Assembly: GCF_013376475.1 (NCBI RefSeq)
Contig: NZ_CP045508.1
Location: 3,508,001 to 3,572,000 of the forward strand
DNA length: 64,000 bases
Source of the DNA: Desulfolutivibrio sulfoxidireducens
GTDB taxonomy: Bacteria; Desulfobacterota; Desulfovibrionia; Desulfovibrionales; Desulfovibrionaceae
Direction of reading: 5' to 3'
The translations under genes were made by a program, and so were the position numbers. Below are positions 1 through 8,433 of this stretch, in pieces (positions within the stretch are counted from its first letter, which is position 1; each line of letters opens with the position of its first letter). The notes beneath the pieces are model-generated. The model was not told where the DNA came from. It was given only the letters and a program-made list of their open reading frames with translations, and ran no database searches.

Positions 1-1
1 C

Positions 2-574
2 TGGGCCGGGGCGAAAAACCTGTCCTTCGCCCCCGGGGTGCTCGACGCCCTGGCCGCTGTTTTGCCCGAGGACATGGCCATGGCCGGCCGGGAGCTGGAA
101 AAGCTCGAGCTGGCCGTCATCTCGCGCGACGACGCGCCGCCCTCGGCCAAAAACGCTCCCCAGCCGGGCAGGGTTCTCACGGAAGACCTGTCCATCCTGG
201 CCTACCGCCCGGGCATGGACGCCTTCGCCTTTTTGAACGCCTTTTCCAAGCCCGGCCAGGAGGTCGCGGTGTGGCGGGAGATCTTCGAGCAGAGCCTGTC
301 CCCGGAGGACATGATCTTCAAGTTCCTGGGGCTCCTTCGCAGCGACGCCCGCCAGATGTGGCAGATTCACATGGGCGAGGCCGAGGCCGTGCGCCTGCCG
401 CCTTTCGTCAAGACGCAGAAGGAGGCCATGGCCCGCCGTCTGGGTCCGGGCGGCCTGACGCGGCTTTTCGACCTGGCCATGGATGCGGAGATGGGCATCA
501 AGTCCGGGGCGAAAAATCCGGATCAGGCCATGGAATTTCTCGCGGCCGAGCTTTTTTCCCTGTTTTCGCGATGA
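2..574 (+). CDS. holA: DNA polymerase III delta subunit, C-terminal part (partial)
   Basis: The reading frame is open from the window edge, so the N-terminus is missing; a GTG at 38 is internal to the same frame. The visible part (about 190 residues) has the LxAVLPEDxxxAxRELEKLEL segment typical of the clamp-loader delta subunit just after its ATPase-like core, then an alpha-helical C-terminal collar-like region. In the family, delta opens the beta sliding clamp during replication. Composition and codon use match the chromosomal background. The assignment rests on a short conserved segment plus overall helical character, so it is good but not certain. Confidence 0.7.
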   Translation, partial: WAGAKNLSFAPGVLDALAAVLPEDMAMAGRELEKLELAVISRDDAPPSAKNAPQPGRVLTEDLSILAYRPGMDAFAFLNAFSKPGQEVAVWREIFEQSLSPEDMIFKFLGLLRSDARQMWQIHMGEAEAVRLPPFVKTQKEAMARRLGPGGLTRLFDLAMDAEMGIKSGAKNPDQAMEFLAAELFSLFSR

Positions 575-694
575 AGAAACGGCGCGCTCCCCCCTTTTTT
601 CTTGTGCTCCCCCCCTTTTTGCGTCATTTTCCGGATAACACCACCGGACAGGACCGTGCTTTTGGAACACAACCCCTTGCCCGGGCGGAAAACC

Positions 695-1381
695 ATGCTT
701 ATTAAGGAAAGTCATCCGCATTACCATGGGCACCGCCGGCGCTTGAAGGACCGGCTGGCGGAAAACCCCCGGGGACTTGCGGAATACGAGGTGCTGGAAC
801 TGCTTTTAAGCTACGCCAACCCCAGGCGGGACAACAAACCCCTGGCCAAGGCCCTTTTGGCCCGGTTCGGATCGCTTCGCGGGGTGTTTTCGGCCCGGAT
901 CGCGGAGCTTCTGACCGTCGAGGGATTCGGCGAGGGCTACGCCCGGTTTTGGCTGTTGTGGCGGGAATTCTGGGCCCGGATCAACGAGGACCCGGTGCGG
1001 GAGCGGGTGGTTTTGAGCAGCCCGGACATCGTGGCCCGCATGGCCATGGCCAGGCTCGGGTCCCTTGAGGACGAGGAGTTCTGGGTGGCCCTGGTGGACA
1101 ACAAAAACCGGCTGGTGGGCTGGGAACAGGTCAGCAAGGGCACGGTGGACCAGACCGCCGTCTATCCCCGGGAGGTCCTGGCCCTGGCGCTGGTGCGCAA
1201 GGCCAGCGGGGTCATCCTGGTGCACAACCACCCGGGAAACGACCCCAAGCCCTCCCGGCAGGACGTGGAACTGACCCAGCGCATCGTCATCGCCGCCCGG
1301 GAGGTGGAGGTGCGGGTCCTGGACCATCTGGTGGTCACGGAAAAGAGCTATTTCAGCTTCCAGTCCGAGGGGATGCTGTAG
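695..1381 (+). CDS. radC: RadC/JAB-domain family protein
   Basis: A protein of 228 residues. The N-terminal part starts HYHGHRRRLKDRL and continues with helix-hairpin-helix-like sequence; the C-terminal half is a JAB/MPN metalloprotease-like domain with the signature HNHPGNDPKPSRQD, where the usual HxHPSG has N in place of S/G. I chose ATG 695 rather than the upstream in-frame start at 602 because conserved RadC sequence begins there and the upstream stretch is proline-rich and non-conserved. RadC proteins are poorly understood and the old link to DNA repair is doubtful. It lies between holA and the acylphosphatase gene. Confidence 0.9.
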   Translation: MLIKESHPHYHGHRRRLKDRLAENPRGLAEYEVLELLLSYANPRRDNKPLAKALLARFGSLRGVFSARIAELLTVEGFGEGYARFWLLWREFWARINEDPVRERVVLSSPDIVARMAMARLGSLEDEEFWVALVDNKNRLVGWEQVSKGTVDQTAVYPREVLALALVRKASGVILVHNHPGNDPKPSRQDVELTQRIVIAAREVEVRVLDHLVVTEKSYFSFQSEGML

Positions 1382-1479
1382 GCATCGCGAGGAGGCTTTT
1401 TTTTCGCGGAATCATCCGACGAGGGCGCGGGGCGCATCGCCGGACAGCCCGGAATCAACCTGAACACGAGGAGGGGACC

Positions 1480-1755
1480 ATGGAAAAGAGCTTGCATTGC
1501 ATCGTCACCGGCAAGGTTCAGGGCGTCTTTTTTCGCTCCTTCATCCAGGAACAGGCCGACAGCCTCGGGCTGTCCGGCTGGGTCCGCAACCTGAAGGACG
1601 GCAAGCTGGAAATTCTGGCCCAGGGCTCGGAAGAGAACCTTAAGGCCCTCAAGGAGCGCCTGTTGCAGGGGCCGCCCCTGGCCCAGGTGCAAAACATCGA
1701 GGCCAATTGGACCGACTACGACAAGACGTATCACGGATTTGAAATACGCGGCTGA
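1480..1755 (+). CDS. acyP: Acylphosphatase
   Basis: A complete 91-residue acylphosphatase, the usual family length. It has the phosphate-binding loop GKVQGVFFRSF with the catalytic Arg and the GWVRN segment with the catalytic Asn. The enzyme hydrolyses acyl phosphates such as acetyl phosphate in the cytoplasm. The start is supported by a strong GAGGAGGGG ribosome site just upstream. It precedes lon by about 135 bases and may be transcribed separately. Confidence 0.95.
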   Translation: MEKSLHCIVTGKVQGVFFRSFIQEQADSLGLSGWVRNLKDGKLEILAQGSEENLKALKERLLQGPPLAQVQNIEANWTDYDKTYHGFEIRG

Positions 1756-1890
1756 CGCCGCGCATGACGCGGCAAGACGATCCCGGCCGTCGCCCGCGAC
1801 GTGGCCGGGCCTGCGTCCGTGCCCGGGCGATGCCGGCGCACTGCGTCATGCCGGGTGAACGCCCGTGCCATACAAGGAGCACACCGAACC

Positions 1891-4356
1891 ATGAACGGTG
1901 AAAATACAAAGATTCCCGAGGTCGAACAACCGCCGCAGGCCGTTTCGGACCCCGGCCCGGTCCAGGAATCGTCCCCCGTGGACGAAAAGGCCGGCTCCGG
2001 AAACGGAGAAAAAAACCAGTTGGACATCCCCCTGGAGATGCCGGTTTTGCCGGTCAGGGACATCGTGGTCTTCAACTATATGATCCTGCCGCTTTTCGTG
2101 GGCCGCGACAAATCCGTCCAGGCTGTGGACGCGGCCTTAAGCGGCAACCGCTACATCCTGATTCTGACCCAGAAGGACGAGAAGGTCGACGACCCCGGTC
2201 CCGAGGACCTCTTTACCGTAGGCACCGTGGGCATGATCATGCGCATGCTGAAAATGCCCGACGGCCGCCTCAAGGTTCTGGTCCAGGGGCTGACCCGGGC
2301 CAGGGTCAGCGAGTTCGTCGCCACCGACCCCTTCCTGTTGTCCAAGATCGAGATCGTCGAGGAAAAGGACATCAAGGAGATCTCTCTGGAGCAGGAGGCC
2401 ATGATGCGCGCGGCCCGCGAACAGAGCGAAAAGATCCTGTCGCTTCGCGGCATCGCCACGGCGGACATCATGTCCGTGTTAAACAGCGTCAACGAGCCCG
2501 GCCGACTGGCCGACCTGATCTCCTCCAACCTGCGCATGCGCGTGGACGAGGCCCAGAAGATCCTCGAATGCGAGGACCCCATCGAGCGCATGCACCTGGT
2601 CAACAACCAGTTGGTCAAGGAGGTCGAGGTGGCCTCCATGCAGGCCAAGATCCAGAACATGGCCAAGGAGGGCATGGACAAGGCCCAGAAGGACTTCTTT
2701 CTGCGCGAGCAGATGAAGGCCATCCGGCGCGAGTTGGGCGAGGGTGAGGAGGAGGGCGACGAGCTTGAGGAGTTGCGCAAGGCCCTGGACAAGGCCGGCC
2801 TGCCCAAGGATGTCAAAAAGGAGGCGGACAAGCAGTTAAAGCGCCTGACCACCATGCATCCGGACTCCTCCGAGGCCTCGGTCATCCGCACCTACCTGGA
2901 CTGGATGGTCGAACTGCCCTGGAAGAAGCTCTCCCGCGACCAGTTGGACATCAAGGAGGCCAAGCGCATCCTGGACGAGGACCACTACGACCTGGACAAG
3001 GTCAAGGAACGCATCCTCGAATACCTAAGCGTGCGCAAGCTCAATCCGGGCATGAAGGGCCCCATCCTGTGCTTCGTGGGTCCCCCGGGCGTGGGCAAGA
3101 CCTCGCTCGGCCGGTCCATCGCCAGGGCCTTAAAGCGCAAGTTCGTGCGCATGTCCCTTGGCGGCATGCGGGATGAGGCCGAGATTCGCGGCCATCGCCG
3201 CACCTACATCGGGTCCATGCCCGGGCGCATCATCCAGAGCATCAAGCAGGCCGGGACAAGAAACCCGGTGATCATGCTCGACGAGATCGACAAGGTGGGC
3301 ACGGATTTCAGGGGCGACCCGTCCTCGGCGCTTCTGGAGGTCCTGGACCCGGAGCAGAACTTCTCCTTCTCCGACCATTACCTAAACGTGCCCTTCGACC
3401 TGTCCAAGGTCATGTTCATCTGTACGGCCAACATCCTGGACACCATTCCGGCCGCGCTTTTGGACCGCATGGAGACCATCCGCCTGCCCGGCTACACCGA
3501 GCAGGAGAAGATGCACATCGCCAAGCGCTTCATCATTCCCCGGCAGATACAGGAAAACGGCCTGAAAAAGTCCGACATGGTCCTTTCCGACCCGGTCTTG
3601 TCCCAGATCATCCGGGACTATACCCGCGAGGCGGGACTGCGCAATCTGGAGCGCGAGGTGGGCTCGGTGTGCCGCAAGCTGGCCCGGCGCAAGGCCGAGG
3701 GCGAGAAACCGCCGTTTCGGGTCACGTCCAAGGCTCTGGTAAAGCTTTTGGGCCAGGCCAGGCATCTGGAAGAGGAACGCGAGAAAAGCCTGCCGCCGGG
3801 TGTGGCTGTGGGACTGGCCTGGACGCCGGTCGGCGGCGAGATCCTGCACATTGAGGTGGCCACCATGCCCGGCAAGGGCAAGCTGCACCTGACGGGCAAG
3901 CTCGGGGACGTGATGAAGGAGTCCGCCCAGGCCGCCCTGTCCTATGCCCGGTCCCGGGCCAAGGAACTGGGCCTTGATCCGGAATTCACGGACAAGCTGG
4001 ACATCCACGTGCACGTGCCCTCCGGGGCCACGCCCAAGGACGGTCCCTCGGCCGGCGTGACCCTGGTCACGGCGCTCATCTCGGCCCTGACCAACACCCC
4101 GGTGTGCAGCGACCTGGCCATGACCGGGGAGATCACCCTGCGCGGCCGGGTGTTGCCCGTGGGCGGCATCAAGGAAAAGATCCTGGCGGCGGTGGGCGCC
4201 GGCATGAACCGGGTGATCATTCCCAAGCGCAACGAAAAGGACCTGGAGGAGATTCCCAAGGACCTGCGGGCCCGGATCAAGGTCCAGACCGTGGAGCACA
4301 TGGACGAGATCTGGCCCCTGGCCTGCGGCCTCAAGACCGAGGCCGCCCCGGCCTGA
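1891..4356 (+). CDS. lon: ATP-dependent protease Lon
   Basis: A full-length Lon of 821 residues. Order: a polar linker (about 1-45), the LonN substrate-binding domain ([22 protein letters not shown]), a coiled central region, an AAA+ ATPase with Walker A GPPGVGKT, and the Lon protease domain with catalytic Ser720 in DGPSAGVT and Lys763 in GIKEK. The 43-residue Ser-Lys spacing matches E. coli Lon. ATG 1891 was chosen because AAGGAG lies 11 bases upstream; an in-frame start at 1801 has no such site. Lon degrades misfolded and regulatory proteins in the cytosol. A strong intrinsic terminator follows. Confidence 0.97.
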   Translation: MNGENTKIPEVEQPPQAVSDPGPVQESSPVDEKAGSGNGEKNQLDIPLEMPVLPVRDIVVFNYMILPLFVGRDKSVQAVDAALSGNRYILILTQKDEKVDDPGPEDLFTVGTVGMIMRMLKMPDGRLKVLVQGLTRARVSEFVATDPFLLSKIEIVEEKDIKEISLEQEAMMRAAREQSEKILSLRGIATADIMSVLNSVNEPGRLADLISSNLRMRVDEAQKILECEDPIERMHLVNNQLVKEVEVASMQAKIQNMAKEGMDKAQKDFFLREQMKAIRRELGEGEEEGDELEELRKALDKAGLPKDVKKEADKQLKRLTTMHPDSSEASVIRTYLDWMVELPWKKLSRDQLDIKEAKRILDEDHYDLDKVKERILEYLSVRKLNPGMKGPILCFVGPPGVGKTSLGRSIARALKRKFVRMSLGGMRDEAEIRGHRRTYIGSMPGRIIQSIKQAGTRNPVIMLDEIDKVGTDFRGDPSSALLEVLDPEQNFSFSDHYLNVPFDLSKVMFICTANILDTIPAALLDRMETIRLPGYTEQEKMHIAKRFIIPRQIQENGLKKSDMVLSDPVLSQIIRDYTREAGLRNLEREVGSVCRKLARRKAEGEKPPFRVTSKALVKLLGQARHLEEEREKSLPPGVAVGLAWTPVGGEILHIEVATMPGKGKLHLTGKLGDVMKESAQAALSYARSRAKELGLDPEFTDKLDIHVHVPSGATPKDGPSAGVTLVTALISALTNTPVCSDLAMTGEITLRGRVLPVGGIKEKILAAVGAGMNRVIIPKRNEKDLEEIPKDLRARIKVQTVEHMDEIWPLACGLKTEAAPA

Positions 4357-4387
4357 CGCGGGATTCCCCCTCCCCTCCCCACAAAAC

Positions 4388-4420
4388 AAAAGGCCCGGAC
4401 GCGCGTTCGGGCCTTTTTTC
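4388..4420 (+). terminator. Intrinsic terminator of lon
   Basis: The sequence AAAGGCCCG-gacgcgcgtt-CGGGCCTTTTTT forms a GC-rich stem with an A-tract on one side and a T-tract on the other, starting about 30 bases after the lon stop codon. It could also act on transcripts arriving from the minus-strand IS element downstream. Confidence 0.9.
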
Positions 4421-4575
4421 TTGACCAAATTTTCTTTTAGTAGTTAACTGGTTGTGTATATTTATAAATATCATGGAGTCATATACCCCCGGCAAAGCCG
4501 GGGGCTTGAAAGGCAGTGAACCGCTCAAAGCGGTTTACGACAGGAGCCGCCTAAAGGCGGCTATTCATCAACCAA

Positions 4576-4993
4576 TTAAAGCTGATCCAGCCGTCGGTCA
4601 GCCTGTTCTTGTTTCTTGATATACTCGCGGACATGCACCTCATCTAGACCGACAGTCGAAACGAAGTATCCGCGCGCCCAGAAGTTTTGGCCAACGAAGT
4701 TCTTTCTCCGGCCCATAAAACTTCGGGCAATGAGTATCGCACTCTTTCCCTTGATAAATCCGACGACCGACGCAACAGCGTACTTCGGGGATGGATATGA
4801 GCATGTGGATGTGGTCGGACATGAGATGCCCTTCTTCCACCCTGCTCTCCTTTTGGCGGGCCAGCTCGCGAATGATTTCCCCCATATGTGCCCGCAACTG
4901 GCCATACAAAGCCTTTTTCCGATACTTGGGTATCCAAACCACATGGTACTTGCAGTCCCATACGGAGTGGCTTAGGCTTTCGTACTCGTTCAC
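4576..4993 (-). pseudogene. tnpA: IS200-type transposase TnpA, frameshifted
   Basis: The start is a GTG at 4993 with GGAGG upstream. The first frame carries the N-terminal half (NEYESLSHSVWDCKYHVVW) and the HUH motif in SDHIHMLIS. The conserved continuation (KYAVASVVGFIKGKSAI, then VREYIKKQ with the nucleophilic Tyr) is in another frame. The switch falls at a run of four G at 4787-4790 (C on the coding strand), where one more base would restore a 139-residue TnpA. A one-base homopolymer deletion is the simplest explanation; a sequencing error would look the same. TnpA is a Y1 single-strand DNA transposase. Confidence 0.85.
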
Positions 4994-4999
4994 CGGAAG

Positions 5000-5040
5000 C
5001 CTCCGTCAACTTGAGCTTTGAGCGGTTCAAGTGGCGGAGG
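5000..5040 (-). promoter_or_regulatory. Hairpin sequestering the tnpA ribosome site
   Basis: On the minus strand the leader folds as CCTCCG...ACTTGAA...TTCAAGT...CGGAGG. The right arm contains the GGAGG ribosome site, which ends 6 bases before the GTG start of tnpA. Many transposase genes, including IS200, mask their ribosome site this way to keep expression low. The pairing is seen directly; the function is inferred. Confidence 0.65.
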
Positions 5041-5138
5041 TTTTCGATTATTGCCGAAACTGTCAAACTTTGGGAGTCCCCGGGCAGAGCCGGGGGTTTA
5101 CCCATTATTATTAGGCACAAGAAATTAGGATAAGCGAC

Positions 5139-5663
5139 ATGAAAGAAAAAATGAGTAGATGGGGAGTCGGTCCCATTTTTGCGTTTTTATCAATCGGCTA
5201 CGGGGTTATTGTGCTAGCAATTAGTCGATATTTCTATCCGACTTTCCGGATTCCTCTATTCCCGAAATGGCTTTTGTCTGGTTTAGGAATCGTATTACTA
5301 TTGATCGGGGTTCCATTTTTTATTTTATCTGTAAAATCAGTGAGGAAGGCATACAATTCTGATACACTAGTCACTCGGGGGATATATGGATTCTGCCGCC
5401 ATCCTTTATATAGCGCCTGGGTGGTTTTTATTGTGCCAGGCATAGTCTTGCTGGCAAATATTTGGATAGGACTCACAGCGCCATTATTTATGTACTTTTT
5501 GCTTCGTAAATTAATAATAAAAGAAGAAACATATTTAGAAAGTGTTTTCGGTTCCGAATATCAGAATTATAAAAATGAAACCCCATGTATTATGCCATTT
5601 GGATACATAAAAAGATTGTATAATAAGGCTAAGGCGGGAAACCCGCAACCCAATAAACCGTGA
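5139..5663 (+). CDS. ICMT-like (isoprenylcysteine carboxyl methyltransferase family) membrane protein
   Basis: A protein of 174 residues with about four hydrophobic segments and the signature CRHPLYSAW followed by a C-terminal E-x-Y-L-E segment, as in the PEMT/ICMT group of membrane methyltransferases. The substrate cannot be read from the sequence; bacterial members are mostly uncharacterised. The gene is strikingly AT-rich compared with lon or the 7.4-kb region onward, has no nearby functional partner, and sits between two mobile elements, which suggests recent horizontal acquisition. The ATG start follows a weak leader. Confidence 0.7.
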   Translation: MKEKMSRWGVGPIFAFLSIGYGVIVLAISRYFYPTFRIPLFPKWLLSGLGIVLLLIGVPFFILSVKSVRKAYNSDTLVTRGIYGFCRHPLYSAWVVFIVPGIVLLANIWIGLTAPLFMYFLLRKLIIKEETYLESVFGSEYQNYKNETPCIMPFGYIKRLYNKAKAGNPQPNKP

Positions 5664-5671
5664 TATGAACG

Positions 5672-5735
5672 AAGCAGTTCCTCATGTATAATAAAGTTAG
5701 ATCGAATACTTTTAAAATACAAAAAGGAACTGCTT
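5672..5735 (+). promoter_or_regulatory. Inverted repeat masking the ribosome site of the 5736 gene, with a -10-like box
   Basis: AAGCAGTTCCT (5672-5682) is the exact reverse complement of AGGAACTGCTT (5725-5735). The second arm contains the AGGAA ribosome site and abuts the ATG at 5736. A perfect TATAAT lies between the arms at 5687-5692 without a convincing -35 box. A transcript entering from outside would fold and hide the start, whereas one starting inside would not, a known arrangement protecting transposase genes from read-through expression. The mechanism is inferred. Confidence 0.55.
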
Positions 5736-5889
5736 ATGAAAAATTTTATAGACAGATTTTCGGGTTTGGTCAAGGGTGTGATGACAGGATTTGACCGTAT
5801 TGTTTTCAAGGGGTTAATTCTTCCACTGATGTCTGCCTCTAAAGTGATGCACTTCTGCCGAAACAGGGGATTCTCAACAAAAATTACAA

Positions 5890-5908
5890 AGACGAGATCG
5901 TTGCGCGA
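5890..5908 (+). repeat. IS5 left end: target duplication AGAC plus left inverted repeat
   Basis: AGAC at 5890-5893 is followed by the element's left end GAGATCGTTGCGCGA from 5894. That end matches the reverse complement of the right end (GAGACCGCTGCACAA) at 11 of the first 15 positions. Confidence 0.8.
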
Positions 5909-7155
5909 AAAATGGCACAAATCTGTTGTAATTTTAGGCAATTGTGCTATGTTTTCTCCATCAAAATGATGGAGGCGATCATGAACGAGCGCAATTCCAA
6001 AAAGCCCGGCATTGCCGACTACGTCGTGTCCCGTCGCAGGCACAAGGAATGCTTCCTGGACGAAATAGATCGCCTCATTGACTGGAAGCCGTTTGAGAAG
6101 CTTCTTCGGAAAAAGCTTAGCCGGGTTGCCAATGCCGTTGGCAATCCCGCCTATGCGCCGTTGCCGATGTTTAAAATCCTTCTGCTCCAGAGGTGGTACA
6201 ACCTGAGCGATGCGGCGGTGGAAGAATGCTTGTACGATCGGTTGTCCTTTGTCCGGTTCGTGCGCCTCTCCCTTGATCATGACCAAGTGCCCGATTCCTC
6301 GACCATTTGCCGGTTTCGGCAGAGCCTGCTTGAAAAAAACGTCTTGAAGCGGCTTCTGGACAAACTCAACCATCAACTCCAGCGGCGCGGCATACTGGTA
6401 CGTGAAGGAGCCATCGTGGACGCGAGCGTCATCACCTCCTCGCGCCGCCCCCTCAAGGTGATCGATATTCTTCCCGAAGACCGCGAGGAAGATGACGACG
6501 AGGCGTCGGACGTAACCATCAGCTACTCCGATGACGCCGATGCGGCCTGGTTGCGCAAAGGGAACCGGGCATATTACGGCTACAAAGTCCATGCGGCCAC
6601 GGACAGCCGGGACGGCTTTCTCCTTGGCGGCCATGTCACGCCGGCCAACCATTCGGATACGCAGGAATTCGTGGATATTCTGGATGAGATTGGCCCCATG
6701 CCAGGGGGCCGCATCTACGCAGACAAGGGATACAGCAGCCAGTTGAACAGGCATGTGCTCCAAGCCCGGGGACTTGCTGACGGCATCATGCATAAGGCCG
6801 CTCGCAACCGTGCGCTGAACCCCGCCGAAAAAGCGGCAAACCGCCAAGTCAGCAGTGTCCGGTCGAAGGTGGAACGGGCTTTCGGAACGCTCAAGCGAGG
6901 TTATGGATTCTTCCGGACGCGTTACCTTGGGGTGCCCAAGGTCGAGCTTGAATTTTTACTCAACGCCATGGCCTTCAACCTAAAAAAGGCGGCGCTCAAA
7001 GCGGCATGCTGAGGAACACTTACGCCAACGGGGTGACGAGCGCCGCCGCAAGGCGAAGCAAGATCATCGCTGGCGGCTAAACAACGGCGGAATAAGACGT
7101 CCGAGACCTTTCGGAAGAATTCCGTAACGACATCATAGGATTGTGCAGCGGTCTC
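5894..7155 (+). mobile_element. Complete IS5-family insertion sequence, 1262 bp
   Basis: Both ends can be fixed: imperfect inverted repeats beginning GAGAYCG, a 4-bp direct duplication AGAC immediately outside (5890-5893 and 7156-7159), and one transposase gene inside. Length and duplication size fit the IS5 family. The element interrupts the 5736 gene fragment, whose reading frame is recovered when the element and one copy of the duplication are removed. The element is much more GC-rich than its target, so it arrived after the target gene and from a different background. Confidence 0.88.
5981..7012 (+). CDS. IS5-family transposase
   Basis: An intact 343-residue DDE transposase. An N-terminal DUF772-like region (YAPLPMFKILLLQRWYNLSD) is followed by the catalytic domain with D147 (IVDASV), D248 (YADKGY) and E298 (VERAFGTLKRGYG). 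ATG 5981 is preferred over upstream in-frame starts (5912, 5966) because GGAGG lies at 5971-5975, and the upstream starts would begin near or at the element's end. The enzyme excises and inserts the surrounding element. No frameshift or stop is visible, so the copy may be active. Confidence 0.93.
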   Translation: MNERNSKKPGIADYVVSRRRHKECFLDEIDRLIDWKPFEKLLRKKLSRVANAVGNPAYAPLPMFKILLLQRWYNLSDAAVEECLYDRLSFVRFVRLSLDHDQVPDSSTICRFRQSLLEKNVLKRLLDKLNHQLQRRGILVREGAIVDASVITSSRRPLKVIDILPEDREEDDDEASDVTISYSDDADAAWLRKGNRAYYGYKVHAATDSRDGFLLGGHVTPANHSDTQEFVDILDEIGPMPGGRIYADKGYSSQLNRHVLQARGLADGIMHKAARNRALNPAEKAANRQVSSVRSKVERAFGTLKRGYGFFRTRYLGVPKVELEFLLNAMAFNLKKAALKAAC

Positions 7156-7159
7156 AGAC
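7141..7159 (+). repeat. IS5 right end: right inverted repeat plus target duplication AGAC
   Basis: TTGTGCAGCGGTCTC at 7141-7155 is the right inverted repeat, followed by the second AGAC copy at 7156-7159. The interval 7013-7140 between the transposase stop and this end holds no recognisable gene. Confidence 0.8.
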
Positions 7160-7179
7160 TGGATGTTATCTCAGACCAA

Positions 7180-7242
7180 AAGCATAATAATAATGGGTAA
7201 ACCCCCGGCTCTGCCGGGGGTTTACCCATTATTATTATGCTT
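7180..7242. repeat. Perfect 63-nt palindrome built from an IS200-type end
   Basis: Two exactly complementary 30-nt arms (7180-7209 and 7213-7242) enclose the loop TCT. The core is CCCCCGGC-tct-GCCGGGGG, flanked by TTTACCCATTATTATTA on one side and its complement on the other. A stretch of about 31 nt of the left arm and loop is identical to the outer 5' end of the IS200-type element at 5080-5110, and homology stops at the same base. It interrupts the 5736 gene fragment. It may be a solo end, a minimal TnpA-mobilised hairpin, or a fold-back product. Confidence 0.85.
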
Positions 7243-7391
7243 GGAGATGTTTTGAATATTGATGAAAATTTGATTTGGAAGTTCCTTGCCTCATTGCGTG
7301 ACACAGTACGCGTTATAGATGTCGCTGCAAGATGTCGCAGGAAAAGAAAATGAACAACATATTTTAGCTGTATGTAAAACAAAATGTGTAT
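7243..7391. other. Low-GC remnant without an intact gene
   Basis: AT-rich sequence linking the island to the high-GC chromosome. A short frame from ATG 7238, which overlaps the palindrome, reads about 38 codons (ending RVIDVAARCRRKRK) and stops near 7353. It may be the tail of a disrupted gene, but I cannot name it. Nothing else is visible. Confidence 0.4.
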
Positions 7392-8408
7392 TTACTTCCC
7401 CTTCCTCCCGGCCAGGATCAGCCCGCCGCCAAGGGGGTGCTTAGGCTCCTCGGCCACGAAGTCCCCGAAGCCGTGCCGGGCCATGACCCCCTGGAGCATC
7501 TCCCGGGGCAGGTAGTGCGTGGGGTAGCCGGCCAGACGGGTCAGAAGCTCGTGGCAGGCCTCAAGCCCCGGGTCACGGTAGCCCGGCGCGAAATGGTGCG
7601 ACACCAGCCACCCCCCCGGCCGCAATGCCCGGGCGATCCGGCCCACGCCGCGTTCCAGGTCCTCGGCCACCCCGTACAGGACGTGCGAGGCCACGGCCAG
7701 ATCGAACTCCGCCTCCCCGATCTCGTCCGTGCGCAGGTCGAAGGATCTGGCCGTGATGCGGTCCCCGTAGCCGCGTTCCCGGCACCGTTTTTCGGAAAGC
7801 GGGGCCACGTGCGGCAGATCGAGAATCACCCCGGACAGGCTCGGATTCTCGTCCAGAAGGGCCATGGTGAACGTGCCATGGTTGCCGCCCACGTCGCACA
7901 TGGCCCGCATGGCAAAAAAGCCCGGCAGGCCGGCCGTAAGCCGGGTGACCCGCAAAAGCGGCCCGCCCATGGCGTGGCCCACCATGCCCTCCATGATCTC
8001 GTCCGTGGCCCAGACGGTGTCGGCCTCTCCCCGGGCATTGTCCGCCCGGCACATGGCCTGGGCCAGGTTCTTCTCCAGGGGTTCGAAAAAATGCATGTTC
8101 AGGGCCATGGCCCGGCCCTGGTACATGGGCTTGTCCGGCACCAGATATTCCGAGGCCGCCTGGGTGTTGGCGTAGCCCTGATCCGATTTGGCCAGGACGC
8201 CCTTGGCCGCGAGCAGGTCCAAAAGGGCCTCCAGGCGGTCGGGGATGGCCCCGACCGCGCCGGCCAGCGCGGCGGCCGTCATCTCGCCGGCCTCCAGGCG
8301 TTCGAAAAGGCGCAGGTCCATGGCGGCCGTGAGCGCCCTGGCCGCTGTCGCGCCGTACAGCACTTCCTCGATGGGTTCGAAGGATGTTTCGGGACGGGGG
8401 ATGCGCAT
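7392..8408 (-). CDS. SAM-dependent O-methyltransferase (acetylserotonin/caffeate OMT-like)
   Basis: A protein of 338 residues. An N-terminal winged-helix dimerisation domain (about 15-100) precedes a Rossmann methyltransferase domain with motif I DVGGNHG and the LRPGGWLV loop near the C-terminus. The small-molecule substrate cannot be predicted; relatives methylate hydroxyl groups on aromatic compounds. The gene lies directly downstream of a MarR regulator on the same strand, with a MarR-type palindrome (8434-8448) 26 bases before its ATG, so it is probably the regulator's target. It borders the low-GC island. Confidence 0.85.
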   Translation of the reverse strand: MRIPRPETSFEPIEEVLYGATAARALTAAMDLRLFERLEAGEMTAAALAGAVGAIPDRLEALLDLLAAKGVLAKSDQGYANTQAASEYLVPDKPMYQGRAMALNMHFFEPLEKNLAQAMCRADNARGEADTVWATDEIMEGMVGHAMGGPLLRVTRLTAGLPGFFAMRAMCDVGGNHGTFTMALLDENPSLSGVILDLPHVAPLSEKRCRERGYGDRITARSFDLRTDEIGEAEFDLAVASHVLYGVAEDLERGVGRIARALRPGGWLVSHHFAPGYRDPGLEACHELLTRLAGYPTHYLPREMLQGVMARHGFGDFVAEEPKHPLGGGLILAGRKGK

Positions 8409-8433
8409 GGGACTCTCCTGTGAGGAAAAAAAT

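Larger units (their letters stand above)
4482..5110 (-). mobile_element. IS200/IS605-type insertion sequence, decayed
   Basis: A compact element of about 630 bp with one transposase reading frame on the minus strand and hairpins at both ends rather than inverted terminal repeats, as in the IS200 group. The 3' end has three hairpins, near 4487-4505, 4518-4534 and 4545-4562; the outermost is CCCCCGGC-aaa-GCCGGGGG. The 5' end near 5078-5110 has a similar GC hairpin followed by TTTACCCATTATTATTA. Exact cleavage sites are inferred. The transposase is frameshifted, so the copy is probably not autonomous. Confidence 0.75.
5736..7179 (+). pseudogene. Mobile-element-like gene fragment, frameshifted and split by an IS5 element
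   Basis: The N-terminus reads MKNFIDRFSGLVKGVMTGFD and then RIVFKG, resembling an uncharacterised family often seen near mobile elements (recalled, not searched). At the A-run at 5879-5883 one missing A shifts the frame. With it restored, the reading continues FSTKNYKD up to 5893 and, if 5894-7159 (the IS5 element plus one copy of its 4-bp duplication) is removed, carries on WMLSQTK up to about 7179. There it meets a palindrome and is lost. So a single reading frame lies on both sides of the insertion. Two independent inactivations are visible. Confidence 0.7.

Noticed and set aside
4788-4788. Programmed frameshift in tnpA.
   Set aside because: Known IS200-type TnpA proteins come from one frame; a four-base homopolymer loss is simpler.
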